From Niebla homalea (Eukaryota > Ascomycota > Lecanoromycetes > Lecanorales > Ramalinaceae): DNA of 64,000 bases. Under the pieces are notes generated by a model. That model worked only from the letters and a program-made list of their open reading frames with translations, was not told where the DNA came from and did not search any database. Positions 1-12,121 of the stretch are shown here, one piece after another. Position numbers and translations under genes: made by a program. The stretch lies in assembly GCA_019925105.1 (NCBI GenBank), contig JAHGAU010000017.1, positions 1,137,296 to 1,201,295 of the forward strand, in the 5' to 3' direction. Numbering within the stretch: position 1 is the first letter of the stretch; each line of letters starts with the position of its first letter.

Positions 1-145
1 CTCTCTTTCATGGTAAGCCAAGCGCTCACTTCACTAGACCGAAAGCTCTGTTAACATTGCTGCAAGGCCTCTCCCTTCTCCATCAGTATGCCCTTCTAAC
101 ATTGCCATGGCGTCCTTCTGACAGCTGTCTGACCGGATCCTACAG

Positions 146-810
146 ATGGTGGCGCTTGTGTTGCCATGGTTGGCAAGGATTGCGTTGCCATAGCCTGCGA
201 CCTTCGACTTGGCCTTCAATCCATGACCGTCTCCAACAACTTCCCCAAAGTCTTCCCTTTCGGCAATGTTTATCTAGGTCTCACCGGCCTCGCCACCGAC
301 GTTTCGACTGTATCGGATCTCTTTAGGTACAAGGTCAACATGTACCGCCTACGGGAGGAAAGAAGCATCTCCCCACAGACCATGGCCAACCTGGTGAGCA
401 CGAGTTTGTATGAAAAGAGATTTGGACCCTACTTTGTCAGTCCCGTCGTGGCCGGCATCAATCACACGACAGGGAAGCCATTCATCTGCGGCTTCGACAG
501 TATTGGATGCATCGACTTCGCCAAGGACTTTATTGTGTCCGGCACCGCCAGTGACCAACTATTTGGAACCTGTGAAGGTTTATGGGAACCAGACCTGGTA
601 CGAAACATGACCCCCATGGCAAGCGCCGTCGTCGTCGTCCTCCTACTGATCCGCTCTGCCCTGTAGGAACCTGAAGATCTCTTCGAGACAGTCTCCCAGG
701 CCTTGTTGAACGCCGTCGACCGCGATGCTCTGTCCGGCTGGGGTGCGCACGTCTATATTATAGAGAAGGACAAGGTTACAAAACGACTGTTGAAAGGGAG
801 ACAAGATTGA
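146..810 (+). CDS. PUP3: 20S proteasome subunit beta type-3 (5' partial)
   Basis: Non-catalytic beta-3 subunit of the 20S proteasome core. The protein opens [16 protein letters not shown] and continues with the [21 protein letters not shown] and [16 protein letters not shown] stretches typical of Pup3/PSMB3. Two exons are readable, 146-597 and 667-810, joined by a 69-nt GT-AG intron; the last exon ends KRLLKGRQD then TGA. The exon at 146 follows a TACAG acceptor, so the start codon lies in an upstream exon. A GTAAG donor at 13 could end that exon, but the join would read D rather than the family's N before GG, so it is not settled. ATG 166 is in frame but internal to the conserved start. The gene is convergent with BUD23, 127 bp away. 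The family call is certain; only the 5' end is open. Confidence 0.93.
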
Positions 811-937
811 GTAGGGTGTCAAATTCAGCATGTGTGGCGTACCTTGATCGACCTCGCATGTCCCTGCTGTCCGGCGCCTCGCCCGCCCGCTCTTGCCAAA
901 TCCCTCGCTTCGCTCTCGCGCATGTTGCGATCGTCAT

Positions 938-1826
938 CTAGAACTGGACCTTGCGCCGCCTTCCAGTATACTTGGAGTCTCGTTTCACCACTTTACCCTT
1001 GCTCTCCAGCCTGGCTTTCTTCTCCTTGATCCATCGCTTGCTCCCTATGCGCTCCCGGCCCCGCTTCCGCTCACCTTTCCCCCGATCGACGACATCCACC
1101 CCGTCCATACCCTTGACGACACCCTCGATACCGCCTGCCAGTTCGCCACCTCCGACGGTCAGGACAAGGTAAGTCTTTGCAGCTTTCGTTCCACCTCCGT
1201 CTTCCAATAAGCCTGCACCAAATCCGGCCTTGATTGCTGCTTGACTGATCATGACCTTCTGTTGCTCATTCTTGGGATAGAACTGACACACGGCTCGACC
1301 GCCTCTCCTCAGACTGGCATACAACCCGCCGAAAAACCTGGCGAGCCTCTGCTGTGGGGAGGTCTCGCTGCTCTCGGCATTGCACAACCATTGTACAGCA
1401 CTAATGCTGATGGCCGCATCGAAAGATCCCGGGCGGAAGGGGACGCCTTGCCCAATATCCGTCAAGAGCAGATCGCCTTCGACGTCCCGCTGAAGGGCAA
1501 TATCCAGCATGGAGGCCGCGATGTCCATGCCCACCCAGGTATGGGGACCTCCCTCGGATGGGGGGGTAGAGGAGAGAATGGCGCCGGAGAGGCCGGAACC
1601 ACAACCAATGTCGAGTACAAAAGACGGAGAAGAAAGTCTCAGGAGGGAGAGTGCACGATGGGTCATCTCGGTCTGGATGGTTTGGATGCGCGAACTGGTA
1701 GTATATTTGCGAGACTCGGCATCATTATAGAAAAGGTCTGGGGGACTGTTGGGAACATGATGGTCAGCCGGAGAAGCATCATCAGGGTATAGGTAAAAGA
1801 TACAGAATCTCCTCTGGCCGCGACAT
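938..1826 (-). CDS. BUD23: 18S rRNA (guanine-N7)-methyltransferase Bud23
   Basis: SAM-dependent methyltransferase that makes m7G in 18S rRNA of the small-subunit precursor; the family needs the zinc-binding activator Trm112, also encoded in this window (25,720). There are two exons, 1804-1826 and 938-1745, with a 58-nt intron. The joined start reads MSRPEEILPPDLFYND, the conserved Bud23 opening. Motif I is VLDIGCGSGLSG, followed by the acidic GMDIA, then FDAAISISAVQWLC and the fungal/animal Bud23 feature QFYPKN. The C-terminus is very basic (KGERKRGRERIGSKRWIKEKK) and fits rRNA binding. Length is about 284 aa, as usual. Its start faces SVP26 across 530 bp. Confidence 0.95.
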
Positions 1827-2356
1827 GCTTTCTGCTAGCTATCCTCAACATTAACCAGGCACAAAGCCCCTGTGCGACGAATCAGAATGATCCAGGCTAC
1901 TACTTAATTGACTGAATGAGCCATGCTAAAAAGTCAGCTTCTTGCCTGAGCTCGAATGTTGAATTTGTTCCCTTGCAGCTCTAAATGAATCTCCCTGGTT
2001 GAATTGACCGCTGCAAGGTTCAGTCAATGAAGCTATGGTGGTGCAGGACACTCGACAAAGGGCAGCCAATATTATTTGAGGTCGAAGTAACATCGTGGGG
2101 CGTTTGGGTCACTTTTTTATTAGTGTTGGCTTGGCTAACCATTAATTCTACCCAAGGACAGCCAAGGTACATCCATACCCACAACAATTACTGAATTCAG
2201 CAGACGCCTCTAATGCCACAGGGTCCCATCAAGCTCAACCTTTTGGGGCACATCTTATATTACAACATGTACAAGATGGGCCAGTGTAGGGTATCGAAAG
2301 TACTCAAAGAGCAGGTGATGTGATGTGATTTCCGGTATCCACTTCAATCGGAGAAC
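1827..2356. promoter_or_regulatory. Divergent intergenic region BUD23/SVP26
   Basis: A 530-bp gap between two divergent start codons, so it must contain both promoters and 5' leaders. I see no TATA box of clear position and no confident factor site. It is moderately AT-rich with no repeats. Confidence 0.5.
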
Positions 2357-3232
2357 ATGTGGGTGCTGCCGCTCGTTGGCTACCTCGGGGTCCTCCTGGG
2401 CTTCAGCTTCCTCACTCTAGCTATCGGTTCGTTCATTCCGTTGCTTGTGTCCTACCGCTCGCTGACATTGCGATTCGCAAAGCCAGTGGACTCTACTACC
2501 TTTCCGAGCTAGTCGAAGAGCACACCGTCCTGGCCCGCAGGCTTCTTACCCGCCTCATCTATTCTGTCATCGCCGTCCAAACCCTCCTCGCTCTCATTGA
2601 CCGTTTCCCCATCGGCCTCTCCCTGGTCAGTGTCGCCAGCCATGCTGTATATATGGGCAACCTCAGACACTTCCCCACTGTCAAATTGGCCGATCCTGTC
2701 TTCATTGTGTCTTGTGGTAAGTAAGGCAGACAGGCTGCCCTCTCTGCACAGCTGGCGAAGCCTTCACGTATCCACCTGCGCTCCGAGCGCTCCTGCTTCG
2801 TGTGTGCTGACTTCTGGCTCTGCTGCGGTCTCACTAGTCCTCGTCTTCGCCAACCATATTCTGTGGTTCCGCCACTTTTCCCACCCTCCGACGCCGTCCT
2901 CGTCGGGCTACAATCGCTACACGACCCCTGACGTACCTACCTTCACGGAGATTGCTTCGTACTTTGGCATTTGCGTCTGGCTCGTTCCCTTTTCACTCTT
3001 TGTGTCGCTGAGTGCAAGCGAGAATGTCCTGCCTAGTATGGGAAGTGAATACGCCACAGGAGGCGGCGTCCAAACTTCGGATACTCTTGGCCACCTCAAC
3101 CCGATCGGTGGAGGTCGAAAGAGCCGAAAGAAGGGCTTAGTGAAGGCCGGCGTGGACTGGGTCATACATTGGACCCAAGAGACTGCCCAAGCTCTTGGAG
3201 TGTGGAAGGAAGATAGAGCAAGACGGGTCTAG
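2357..3232 (+). CDS. SVP26: Svp26/TEX261-family ER-Golgi membrane cargo adaptor
   Basis: Small polytopic membrane protein that helps load glycosyltransferases into COPII vesicles in yeast. Exons are 2357-2426, 2483-2716 and 2838-3232, giving 232 aa. The start MWVLPLVGYLGVLLGF, the centre ASGLYYLSELVEEHT and ARRLLTRLIY, and the segment VLVFANHILWFRHF are family hallmarks. Four hydrophobic stretches are visible (roughly residues 2-22, 45-65, 65-85 region and 150-170). The C-terminal tail carries a low-complexity glycine/serine segment (EYATGGGVQ) and a basic GGGRKSRKKG cluster, which is cytosolic in this family. The three-exon model joins in frame without any stop. Gene name is by homology. Confidence 0.93.
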
Positions 3233-3728
3233 GTTTCAGACAAGCTCAGTTGATCTACAAAGCCTTTACCTTGGCTGCTTTCAAAGTCATTCGGACTTGA
3301 AGACGTTGACTAGGAGTGAAAGGGCCCGTTGGAGGATTGCAAACTGCAGATTCATTGATGACTGGAGGCTTCTGTACTTTTCCAATGTGATCACATCTCC
3401 AAATGCAAAACATTGTCCGGGCATGTATCCTTACATGAACCGCCGTTGCCTCGTAGCGGTCCATCGCATAGCAGAGTACCATCTGCGTTGTGCGATTGAC
3501 GTGCAACGTAGCATAGAGCATAGAACGGGGTATGAAAATGTCTGGTGTGTTTGAAGAATTGTCATATTGGGTCTCCTTCAGGCCCGTCGCTCAGTTCGCG
3601 CTTCTCATGCCCTAGGCTCAACACGTTCGTGACTGACTCCAGCCGTTCCACAATTGATGAACGTCTCTTCATCGAACGACTGGGTCCAGCGCATCTGGCA
3701 CGGAGGTCGGCAAGGCACAAGAAGAGGC
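3233..3728. other. Convergent 3' intergenic region
   Basis: About 500 bp between the stop codons of SVP26 (+) and the SAM-HMG gene (-). It holds only short overlapping frames on both strands. I see nothing beyond presumed 3' UTRs. Confidence 0.5.
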
Positions 3729-5783
3729 TCAATCACGATCAGCATCATGCAAGTAGTGACGGTTGGTGTCTGGGCCAGGTAAATTGGTCTGATGAGCAGC
3801 ATCAGCAAGCACGAGGAGAGGGTCAGGTAGTACACCAGAACTTGGAACGTCGTCACTTGAGAGCTGTCGGATGGCTGGAAGCTGCGAGAGCTCCGGCACA
3901 CCCGTGGTCATCTCTTTGCGGTTTGGCTGAATGTTAAGGTTCTGAAGTGGATATCTGTCGCCAGTGACGTCTATAAAGATCAGTCTGACGAGTTGATCAA
4001 AGCAGTATTAGCTGACGCAATGGATTCCCCAAGGCCCTGTCGCCGATCGTTGTTGTGAAGAGTGTAGCGATGGAACGGCTAAGCAGGTCTACGTACCTGG
4101 AGAGACAAGTGATGGCGCTCGCGGACTGCTCAAGGCGAGCGGCGCCGCCATTCCAGGATTGACACCCACACGCTTGATCTGATTTGATCTCAACGCGTGA
4201 TCCGCAGGTGACGTCGTGGCGTTTGGGTTTCGGGTGACTGATGTGAGCGGCGGTAAAACGACCATGGGCTTGGCATCATCCTCCGGGGTCTGGTTGGTGT
4301 AGACAGAAGACGCAGCAGTGCTGGCGCCCGATTGATTGGACGTCAAGGACGATTTGGAGGAGTCCGAGGTTTCGTGCACAAATCTAGGAACACGGCTGAT
4401 GGCTCCTGCGGGAATTCTGTGTGCTGGGGACAATCCATGGTCACCAGGAGGGAGAATGGAGCTGCCCGTGGATGACGATCGTGCATCCGTCCGGAGTACA
4501 CGAGGTGAGTGCGACCTTGCACTAGCAAATGCCATCTGACTCGCATGATATTCATGAGACGAGCGGGGTGCACCATGTGACAGGTCCATATATGTCGAAG
4601 GAGACGAAGGCGATGCGGGCATTGGGGATCCTGTTGATGCTGGAAACATGGAGGGTCGACTGGGGTGTGACAGCACTGATTTGGAGGATGTGCTGGATGG
4701 TGAAGGGAAGCTCGCGCTTACAGTATGCAGCCCCACGGTGCTCACGGGATCATACCTTCGAATTCGATCATCCAGGCTGATGGACGAGGCTTCAAATGCT
4801 TCAGGGGCACTGCTCATACTTGCACTGCTGGCACTACTCGGCTCTGTGGCAAGCCTTGGCCGTTGCGCATGAGGGAGAGGGTCAGCAGTAGGAGCGCCGG
4901 ATGTTTGAAGCGCTCTACCGCTGCTGTTGGGGTGTTTCGCCTTGAAGTCGGCCAAATATCGCTGGTAATCTCGATAGGACTCTGTCAGCTTGTAGGCTGC
5001 CATTTCCTTATGGAATCTCTCTTTTGCCGATAAGGCTTGGGACTCGTATGGCTCCTTCTCTTCCGGTGACAGTACCTGCCAGCTCTCGCCCACTCTCTTC
5101 GCAATGTCTGCGAACGAGAGGCTCAGCGGTTTCAATTCGTCTCTGATCCCTGCAAGTGATTTAGAATCAACGACGACGAGACTTTGAGTACTCTTACTAT
5201 TCGAAAATATCACGTAGGCGGACGGAGGTCTTTCGGGTGCATTCTCGTCCGACTAAGTAGAACGAATCAGACAGCTTCCTCATGCACCGACATTTCCGAG
5301 GGGATTCAGCTTACTTTGGGGTGTCGTCGATATCTTCGCTTTGCGCGAGGCCCCACGGTAGGACCAGGCTCTTGGTCTGCCTCTTCTGTCGCATCATTGC
5401 GCTGTTCACGGCGTGTATAAGCCTGGGAGGTTGAATTTGATAACCTGAGCTGCTCGAGATGAGTTCCTCGAGCCGCGGCTATCTCTCGTTGCAGAATCTG
5501 GTGACGTCGTCAGCCGTGTGATTGTCGCCGGGTCGAACATGGACGTCAGGGAGGTTCTGCTGAGCCATGATTAGGGCCCTACTGACCCTTCGGTGACCCA
5601 GCTTCACCTCTAGAGCGTCGCTAATGCATTTTAGTCCGGCATGCTGATCTTTCGAACGGGGGCTTACAGGTCCGATTCCGTAATATCCAGGATCGTGTCC
5701 CACGTCTCAAAACCCTCGTCGATAAAAGACTGTGTGTATTTCTGTAGGCCAAGCCGCACAAAGATTGGACGAAAATCCGTCAT
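3729..5783 (-). CDS. SAM-domain and HMG-box transcription regulator
   Basis: Likely nuclear DNA-binding regulator combining a sterile-alpha-motif domain (about residues 3-62) with one HMG box (about 115-185). I assembled six exons: 5668-5783, 5587-5620, 5315-5497, 5198-5252, 4097-5149 and 3729-3970 (560 aa, all phases consistent). The SAM part shows the pattern LGLQKYTQSFIDEGF, DILDITESDLDAL-type residues and KLGHRRILQREI. The box is preceded by the basic KRRYRRHPK and contains ERPPSAYVIFSN, then FADIAKRVGESWQ and EEKEPYESQA. The rest is serine/proline-rich and probably disordered. The last exon is chosen because the donor CAG|GTACGT at 4096 is strong and joins in frame to a segment with RQLSSDD and LPDPLLVL; without it the protein would stop two codons later. 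Fungal HMG regulators often act in sexual development; that role here is inference. Confidence 0.85.
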
Positions 5784-7798
5784 AAAAGCTGCGAATCACG
5801 TGGCCTGGAGGAATGAGCCTCCTGTCGGTGGTCTCCCCGTGCTGTCCGATAGAGAAAATTCCAGATCAGATCAGGCGGCATTTGCTGCTGTTGCGCTTAT
5901 CCCGTCAAGTTCTGGCCCTGGCACGACTGTGGGCTACGTTGGCCCAATTAGACTTTGAGGGGATATAGCAATCTGGGGAAGCACCCGCGCTTGGATCTCC
6001 GAAAGGACAATGTCCTGCTGTATGCGTCGCTGGTCAAAGCTGGGTGGAGTATACACTTGTGACAGCCAAGCACGGCGTGTAGGAAGTGATCATCCGTTGA
6101 CAGTCAGCCTGCTCCAGTGGGCTCTCTCGAGCCTTGGGGATGTTGGAGTACGAGGCCTTTGTTGCTGCTCCCTAGGCTCTTATGCTGATGGGATACGTAT
6201 TGCCATCGGCATGGCAAATCCTCTCCAGTGGGGTCGCTGGCGTTTATCGAGGTTGCAAGATGGACCTCTCCAAACAAGATGAAGGCCCTTGTCCTTGGGT
6301 TATCAATTGCCGCAGGTGCCCTTTGAATGTAGGCGGTCCCGCAGAGTAGCTGTGATGCGAAGGGAGGGTTTGGGAATAGCTAGATAATTCCTCAGATGGA
6401 GGGGAATTTGCAACACGGCGGCAGGATATTGAGTTCTGGATATCAGGGTCCAGGACGAAGATGCATTTTGTAGAGGAAAGTCGATGCAGTCTGAGCAGAT
6501 CACCGATCTTGGATTCTTGCAAAAGCCCTGCTAGCTGCTTCGAGAACGATAAGGATGTACGAAGTACAGCGATTGGATCTGGATGGCGATGTCAAAGTGT
6601 GATTGGGGTTCAAAGGCGGCCTTTGCCAGAATAATTTCTCATATCCTGTTGATTTTCTGCAGCGACCTAAGATGGCGGACACACGTGAAGCTGGACAATA
6701 ATAAATCAGGAGTCGGGACGCGGTACCGTAGCATCAAAGTTCAGATGGAGCGGAGAGCTTGAAACGAGATGGTGGACAGACAGCGAAGAGGCAATAATTG
6801 GCACGAAAAAGAAAATGCGGTTACGGAGCAGCGACTGGCAAAGTGAAAGGCCATATTTCCCTGTAGTTCATCGAAAAGGGTTTTGTTTACCCATGGCTTG
6901 ACGTGCTCGATTTTTGATTTTTCGAATTTGCGAGCATGAAAAGTTGGGGTCATCGACGATGCAATCGATAGATCGTACAGATCTGTACTCGGTATTTTTG
7001 AAGGGCTTGTCATAAAAAGGCGCCGCGCTAGGTTGGAGACAAGCTGGTGTGACCGTGTGACTCGTGCGAGCGACAGCCCAAAACCCTGGAGCGTGATTTG
7101 TTCCGCCACGTAGCCGTAACGACCATACGACTCGTACGTATCTAATTCTCACCTGAAGAGTCAAGAGAGTGAAAACGCGCTGCCACGCCATCGGTGGACA
7201 TGTAATGGTGACATTCTCTGGAACGTAGGATAGCACTCTAAGTGGTTACAAGAACATGATTCGACACCTTGGTGCTTACGAATCACCATGTAATAACTCC
7301 ACGTTATAACAAATGGCGAGATCTTGGGTCATTGGGCGGTAGAATAGGACATCGACGATGATCAAGATGTCCCCAGTACCTCTTGTACGCACAGGGAGCT
7401 TACAGCGCATCTTTCTCAATCATAGGTAATGATTAATACCCGGGTACAATCGAGATCCGTCAGTGGGAATTCATCGAGTCAGCAAGTTATAATGTCGCAC
7501 AACATGTGGCATCTGCATGACTGCATCGTAGATCTTGACTTGCTTGATTGTCCGGCTGATCCTCGGAGTCGGTCATCCCGCCTTCAAGAGTGCAGTTCCC
7601 CCTCACCTCATCAGCCTGCGAGCTGAAGTCCTGGTTCAGACATCCTGCAAGGCAACGGCTAGGTACCTTTTCACAACGGCGATCGAGCATCGAGAGATAC
7701 ATGTCCTGACATTCTAGACCCGTTTACCGGGATCCTCGATCGTGACCTCGATCGTGACCTCAATCGTTTTGGGAGGTCCACAAACGTCCGCAGTTGTC
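5784..7798. promoter_or_regulatory. Long intergenic region upstream of SAM-HMG gene
   Basis: About 2.0 kb between two divergent starts. No frame shows family similarity or a plausible spliced gene. A long promoter or leader is common for fungal developmental regulators, which would fit the gene on its left. A short tandem repeat lies at its right edge (7734-7767). Confidence 0.4.
7734..7767 (+). repeat. Tandem 12-bp repeat next to a start codon
   Basis: Two perfect copies of CCTCGATCGTGA (7734-7745 and 7746-7757) and a third, imperfect copy starting CCTCAATCG. It ends about 30 bp before the ATG at 7799, so it lies in the leader or core promoter of the small coiled-coil gene. Confidence 0.8.
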
Positions 7799-8271
7799 AT
7801 GGCATCCAAAGTATCCAACACGGGTAGCACGGAAGAAGCAAGTCCCACCGGGCAAGCAAAGTCGCAAGAGCTCGCTCAGGAAGCTGATTTGGCCCAGGTG
7901 AGATGACTTGCCTCTCCACGCTACCCTCAGTCCAAGTAGCTGGCATCCTTGTCCCTTAATACAGATCATTCTGACGAGCCCATTCGTACGCCATATCTAG
8001 GCTTTCAAGGAACTGTCCAAGTAAAGCGCCCCTTCGACCATTCCTCTTTTGTAGCTCTTACAACCATGTGCCCCATCGCTTGCTCATACTAATCCATCCC
8101 CGATCTAGAGGCGAGAAGACCGCCTCGGCCATGGAACATCAATTGACCAATCTCGAGCGTAAGATCGACGATCTGCTTACCAGTGCAGAGGAGCAAAAGC
8201 ATGATGTGGCCGCACATATGCTGGCAGGGAAGAATGAGAAAATCGTCGAGGAGAAGGCGGCTGATACATAA
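7799..8271 (+). CDS. Small coiled-coil protein, function unknown
   Basis: A 93-aa acidic, alpha-helical protein with three exons: 7799-7897, 8001-8020 and 8109-8271. The 20-nt middle exon joins both sides in phase and yields the sequence DLAQAFKELSKGEKTASAM, followed by heptad-like EHQLTNLERKIDDLLTSAEEQ. The ending KIVEEKAADT is followed by TAA. Good donors and acceptors (CAG|GTGAG, ATCTAG) support the structure. It looks like a conserved fungal small protein with a two-helix coiled coil, but I cannot assign it to a named family. There is no signal peptide or membrane segment. Confidence 0.7.
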
Positions 8272-8733
8272 CTCCTAAGAAAGCCATCTGCTTCTTTGCA
8301 AGCCTGCTTCTGCCGTGCTGCAGCATCCGCATTCTGCCCGCTCCTTATCGAGACCGCGATGCTTTGACCTCCCTGTCCGTTGAATCCTGGTATATGGTAA
8401 TGAGTGAGCCCCAAGCACGGTCCTTTGCACCTTAGCATTTGTACCTAGACCCTTCGCCACAAGCTGTCGCCGGCCTTGACTACTGCCTTGCCCGCTAATG
8501 TACTGCGTAGCTATAGATAAGTATCGAGGGTCTCTTCGAGATCTTGTTCACGAGCCCGCTATCTCGACATGTCGTCGCTCGCGATGTACTCGATGCATTC
8601 GAGTCTTCTTGGGCGGCATGGGCTGCAGCAGGACACGCGCGAGCGCCCAGTGCCAAAAAGCGTTGGTCATGGCACGTGAGTATGGAAGTTCATGTCGGAT
8701 TTAGTCTCAAAGCGCCTTTGCGCTCCAGTGATT
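8272..8733. other. Convergent 3' intergenic region
   Basis: About 460 bp between the small coiled-coil gene (+) and the ArfGAP gene (-). Short frames only. The ArfGAP stop lies just after a possible donor (ACG|GTAAGG at about 8745-8750), so one more small ArfGAP exon in this interval cannot be excluded. Confidence 0.4.
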
Positions 8734-11700
8734 TCAACTAGGCCTTACCGTCAGTCTCCCGCCAACGCTGCCTTTCTTCTGCAGTTTTGCGCTGGGTTCT
8801 TTTCCGCTCTCCCCTGGCAAGTTGGACAGTCCCGGTGTACGGCTTACGTTGGGCAAAGCGCCCAGAGTGTCAGCACCTTTACCGGATTTCTGATCGATAT
8901 AGAGTTGAGCATTTGAGCTTAGAGGGAAGGCCGGCATAGATGCGGGAATCACGGCGCCATTTTGAACCAATAGCTCTGCGATAGGAAAGGCATGAACGGG
9001 TTTTGGTCCCACCTGTTTGACGCTGTGTGAAGCCATGTGTGATGTTATGGCTAGCCCGGCGGGCGCTGCTGGATCGGCGGCGGCTAGGGCAAGAAAGACG
9101 GAATGGGTATTCCGAGAACGGTCTGCAGCGTTGGGATTCGCACGGAGTGCGAGGGCGTAGAGCACGCCCTGGATGTCGTTTTTCTTGACAGATGCGAGCA
9201 AGGTCTCATCTGCGCTGGAATAATGCGACTGGGTCGTCGAACCTAGCGGATCGATGAAAGCTCTCTCAACGTACTTGGCGCTTATGAAGCGCAATCTCCC
9301 GTCCCGAGAAGCATGACTGGAGGGTTTCTGTGAAACATCGAGCCTGGCTTCCCAGATCATGTTGCTGATTCTATTTCCGATCTGGAGGATCGCCTCAACA
9401 ATATCGGTCGTGAAGGATGTTGTATCGAGGGTGAGAGAGCGTATCTTCGAGATATGTGTGCCAAGTGACCTGTGAATGCCGGAACATTCAATGCAGAGGA
9501 TGATGCCCAAATTGATCGACACCCATTCGACCCTTGATTCAGAATGGCAATCAGCACACCAACGGTTACCGTGATCATTGTCGCGAATGATCTGCAAAAG
9601 CTTGGCTGGATTCTCGTCAAAGTTACTGCTGTCTGCACGGATATATGTGGGTCGTGCACCCACAGTACAGTGACGGTAGACGCCAGTGATCGCATTTGTA
9701 CTTGTCGGGATCGTATGATGGTGGTGTCCGGAGTATGATGAACTTTTCCCAGTGAGCACCGAGCCTATGTCCCTATGGCTACCCTTTTCTGACGATGCAG
9801 AGACATGCTGCGGATGGCTCTGACCTTCCACGGCATTCTGTAAGGCATTGTTTATCGCATTGATCCAGCTCAGCATATCCTCCTCAGACGGAGCTTGGTA
9901 GACGCGTTTGTAGTGTGGCGTAATTACCTCGAAGCAGAACCTACGCTCTGCATTCCTTGCTTCTCGGACGGAAGCCATACGTAGGTCAATGGGTTCCATG
10001 TGCAGATCCAGCCGCTGCTTCCAGTTACTGTATTCGGATAGCCTGCCTTGGTCTAGCACAATCCAAAACCTATCTCATTCATCAGCCACGACGTGCTTGT
10101 GCGAGCGTGCGCTCAACTCACTTATGCCAAGCCTGTTTGTTGAGACCTTTCATATCTACATGAGAATCTGGTCTACTCAAGGCCCAAAGCAATCCTTCCT
10201 TTCTGTGCTGTATTCGATCTGCGTTGGGGCCTAATATATGATCCTTTTCCTCCAAGTCCCGGATACCCTTGAATTTGTCAGGACTGGTTATTGGGACGCC
10301 GCTGGTGGGTCGGCTGTTGGAGGTACTGGATCCCCCAGTGCTCGTGACAGAAAGCGTCGAGCCATGCTGCGAAGCAGTCGATGAAGAGTAATGGAGACCG
10401 TTGCGACCGACACTATCCCCTCGGGACAACTCAGCTTCCTGCGCCGTGGTGCTCGTACCATGAGTCTGGGCTGTCACACCGGCAGTTGACTCTGGCTCAA
10501 CATAAGCCTTCGTGCTTTTCTCCAATGTTCTGCGCTTCTCCTCGCGCTCAGTCCGTTGGAATTTGTACTCTTTGTCAGCCTCTCGAACCTCGTATATCAA
10601 TGCGTCAAGCTGTGGAGCCATCTCTCCCACCTTTTGAGCGGTACTCAGATAACTTCTTGACTGCGTTTCCGCATATTTGGTCAATTGCGACAGGACTTCT
10701 TGCTCTTTCCGACCACCATGAAGATCCTGCATGAATGAGGAGTAGTCAAAGCGTTTCAATTCGAATTTTCGGCGTTTGTCCTGGTACTTTGAATCGCTCT
10801 CGTTCCGTTTCTTCTCCTTCAAAGAATCCTGCCGCTGGCCGAGGTACCGGCTAACGTATGCATAGTATTCCTTACTTTCCTCCTCAAAGTCCTTCTTCTT
10901 AGCTTCCGCCTGCTTGATGTCAATGTTATAGATTCTTGACAGTGGGTCAATGATGATCCTTTGCAGATGGACGGTATTCTGCTTCTCGTACAGCAGTATC
11001 TGCTTTGCGATTTTTTCAAAGTAGTGTTCCAAAGCAGGCTGTACCGCATTGGCATTTGAAGCTGAGGCTTCTCTCAGGGCTTCCATGAAAGCGGCAACTG
11101 CTGTATTGCACTCTGTTTGGGTTGCTTGCGCGGCTTCAGCCTTTCGGAGAACCTTTTTCATCCGTACACGCATGCTTCCCGTTTTTTGCTCCAAGGCTTT
11201 CATCGTCGCCCGAAATAGGGGACCGTCTTCTACCGCGCTCATATCTTCACCTGGCCGAGGACAGTTGACGCCAACAATGACAGACTCCTTGGTAAGGACT
11301 TGTGCAAGATTGAAGTCCGGCGGTTCGCCAAGAGGTGAAGGGGGCGGTATGTCGGTCTGATCGGATTCGCTAGGCGCGGATGTAACGGACTGGGAGGAAG
11401 GCACGCGTAGACGAGGATGCGCAGGAAGTTCCGCCGTAGGGGTTGCCAATGACGCCATCTGAGGACTTGCATAGACCCGCTGTACATTCTGCACCCAGAA
11501 GCTAAACAGTCCGAGAGTTTGCAGCTTGTGGGCTCTCTGATCGTACTCAGAGAAGCTGCACGTGTTACGCCAGCCATTACCCTTTTCTTCCGAACTTCTA
11601 GGAGGCCGCCATTTCCACGACCAGTCGAACTTGGCACTGGGACTTCCGCTAGTGGAGAAGTCACCTATCAGGTCGACGTTTGCATTCTTGTGCAAATTAG

Positions 11701-12121
11701 GGTCGGCATGGAACTCTCTTGTGACGAGATTGTCAAGATCTTTCGCATTGGACGCGAAAGCGAATGTCAACCCGTTTATGCTGGTGTCCGAGGGGGGACC
11801 GACTCCCTGAGTCGTGCCTTGGGGCTGTCTGATGATGAAGGAAAAGTTGAAGAAGAGATCATCGTCATAGCTCACTTTAAAAAGGAACGGGGGCAGAGGA
11901 GAGGTGGGTGACGATTCGGGGTCTTGGACAAACTCGACAAGACTATCGTCGCCAAAATCCTTTCGAGCAATGACCCGGGTCGCGGGAAAGACATTTGGCA
12001 CGACGTTCAGCAGGACTTTGCCTTTTGTGTTTGTAATGGTAAGGCAAGCGATGGAGAAGCGGGCTTGATCTCGAAGTACCAGGACACCCCCATCCTCTAT
12101 GCGGCTTGTCACATTCCCCAT
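8734..12121 (-). CDS. BAR-PH-ArfGAP protein, Csx2-like
   Basis: Predicted GTPase-activating protein for Arf at membranes. Two exons, 10122-12121 and 8734-10069, are joined by a 52-nt intron (about 1,111 aa). From the N-terminus: a family-specific domain of about 250 aa, a charged helical BAR-type segment (roughly 320-580, with KYAETQSRSYLSTAQKVGEMAP), a PH domain interrupted by the intron (about 650-770, ending in EEDMLSWINAINNAL), then the ArfGAP zinc finger CADC...CIECSGIHRSLGTHISKIRS, spaced C-x2-C-x17-C-x2-C as read, and an ankyrin-like tail (DIQGVLYALALRANPN). I start at MGNVTSR because it matches an N-myristoylation motif (Gly2, Ser6); an earlier in-frame ATG at 12238 gives a cysteine-rich, unlikely extension. 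The architecture resembles fission yeast Csx2. Confidence 0.9.

Noticed and set aside
7799..8271. Naming the small coiled-coil protein as a kinetochore or BLOC-type subunit
   Set aside because: Coiled-coil composition alone cannot support a named family.
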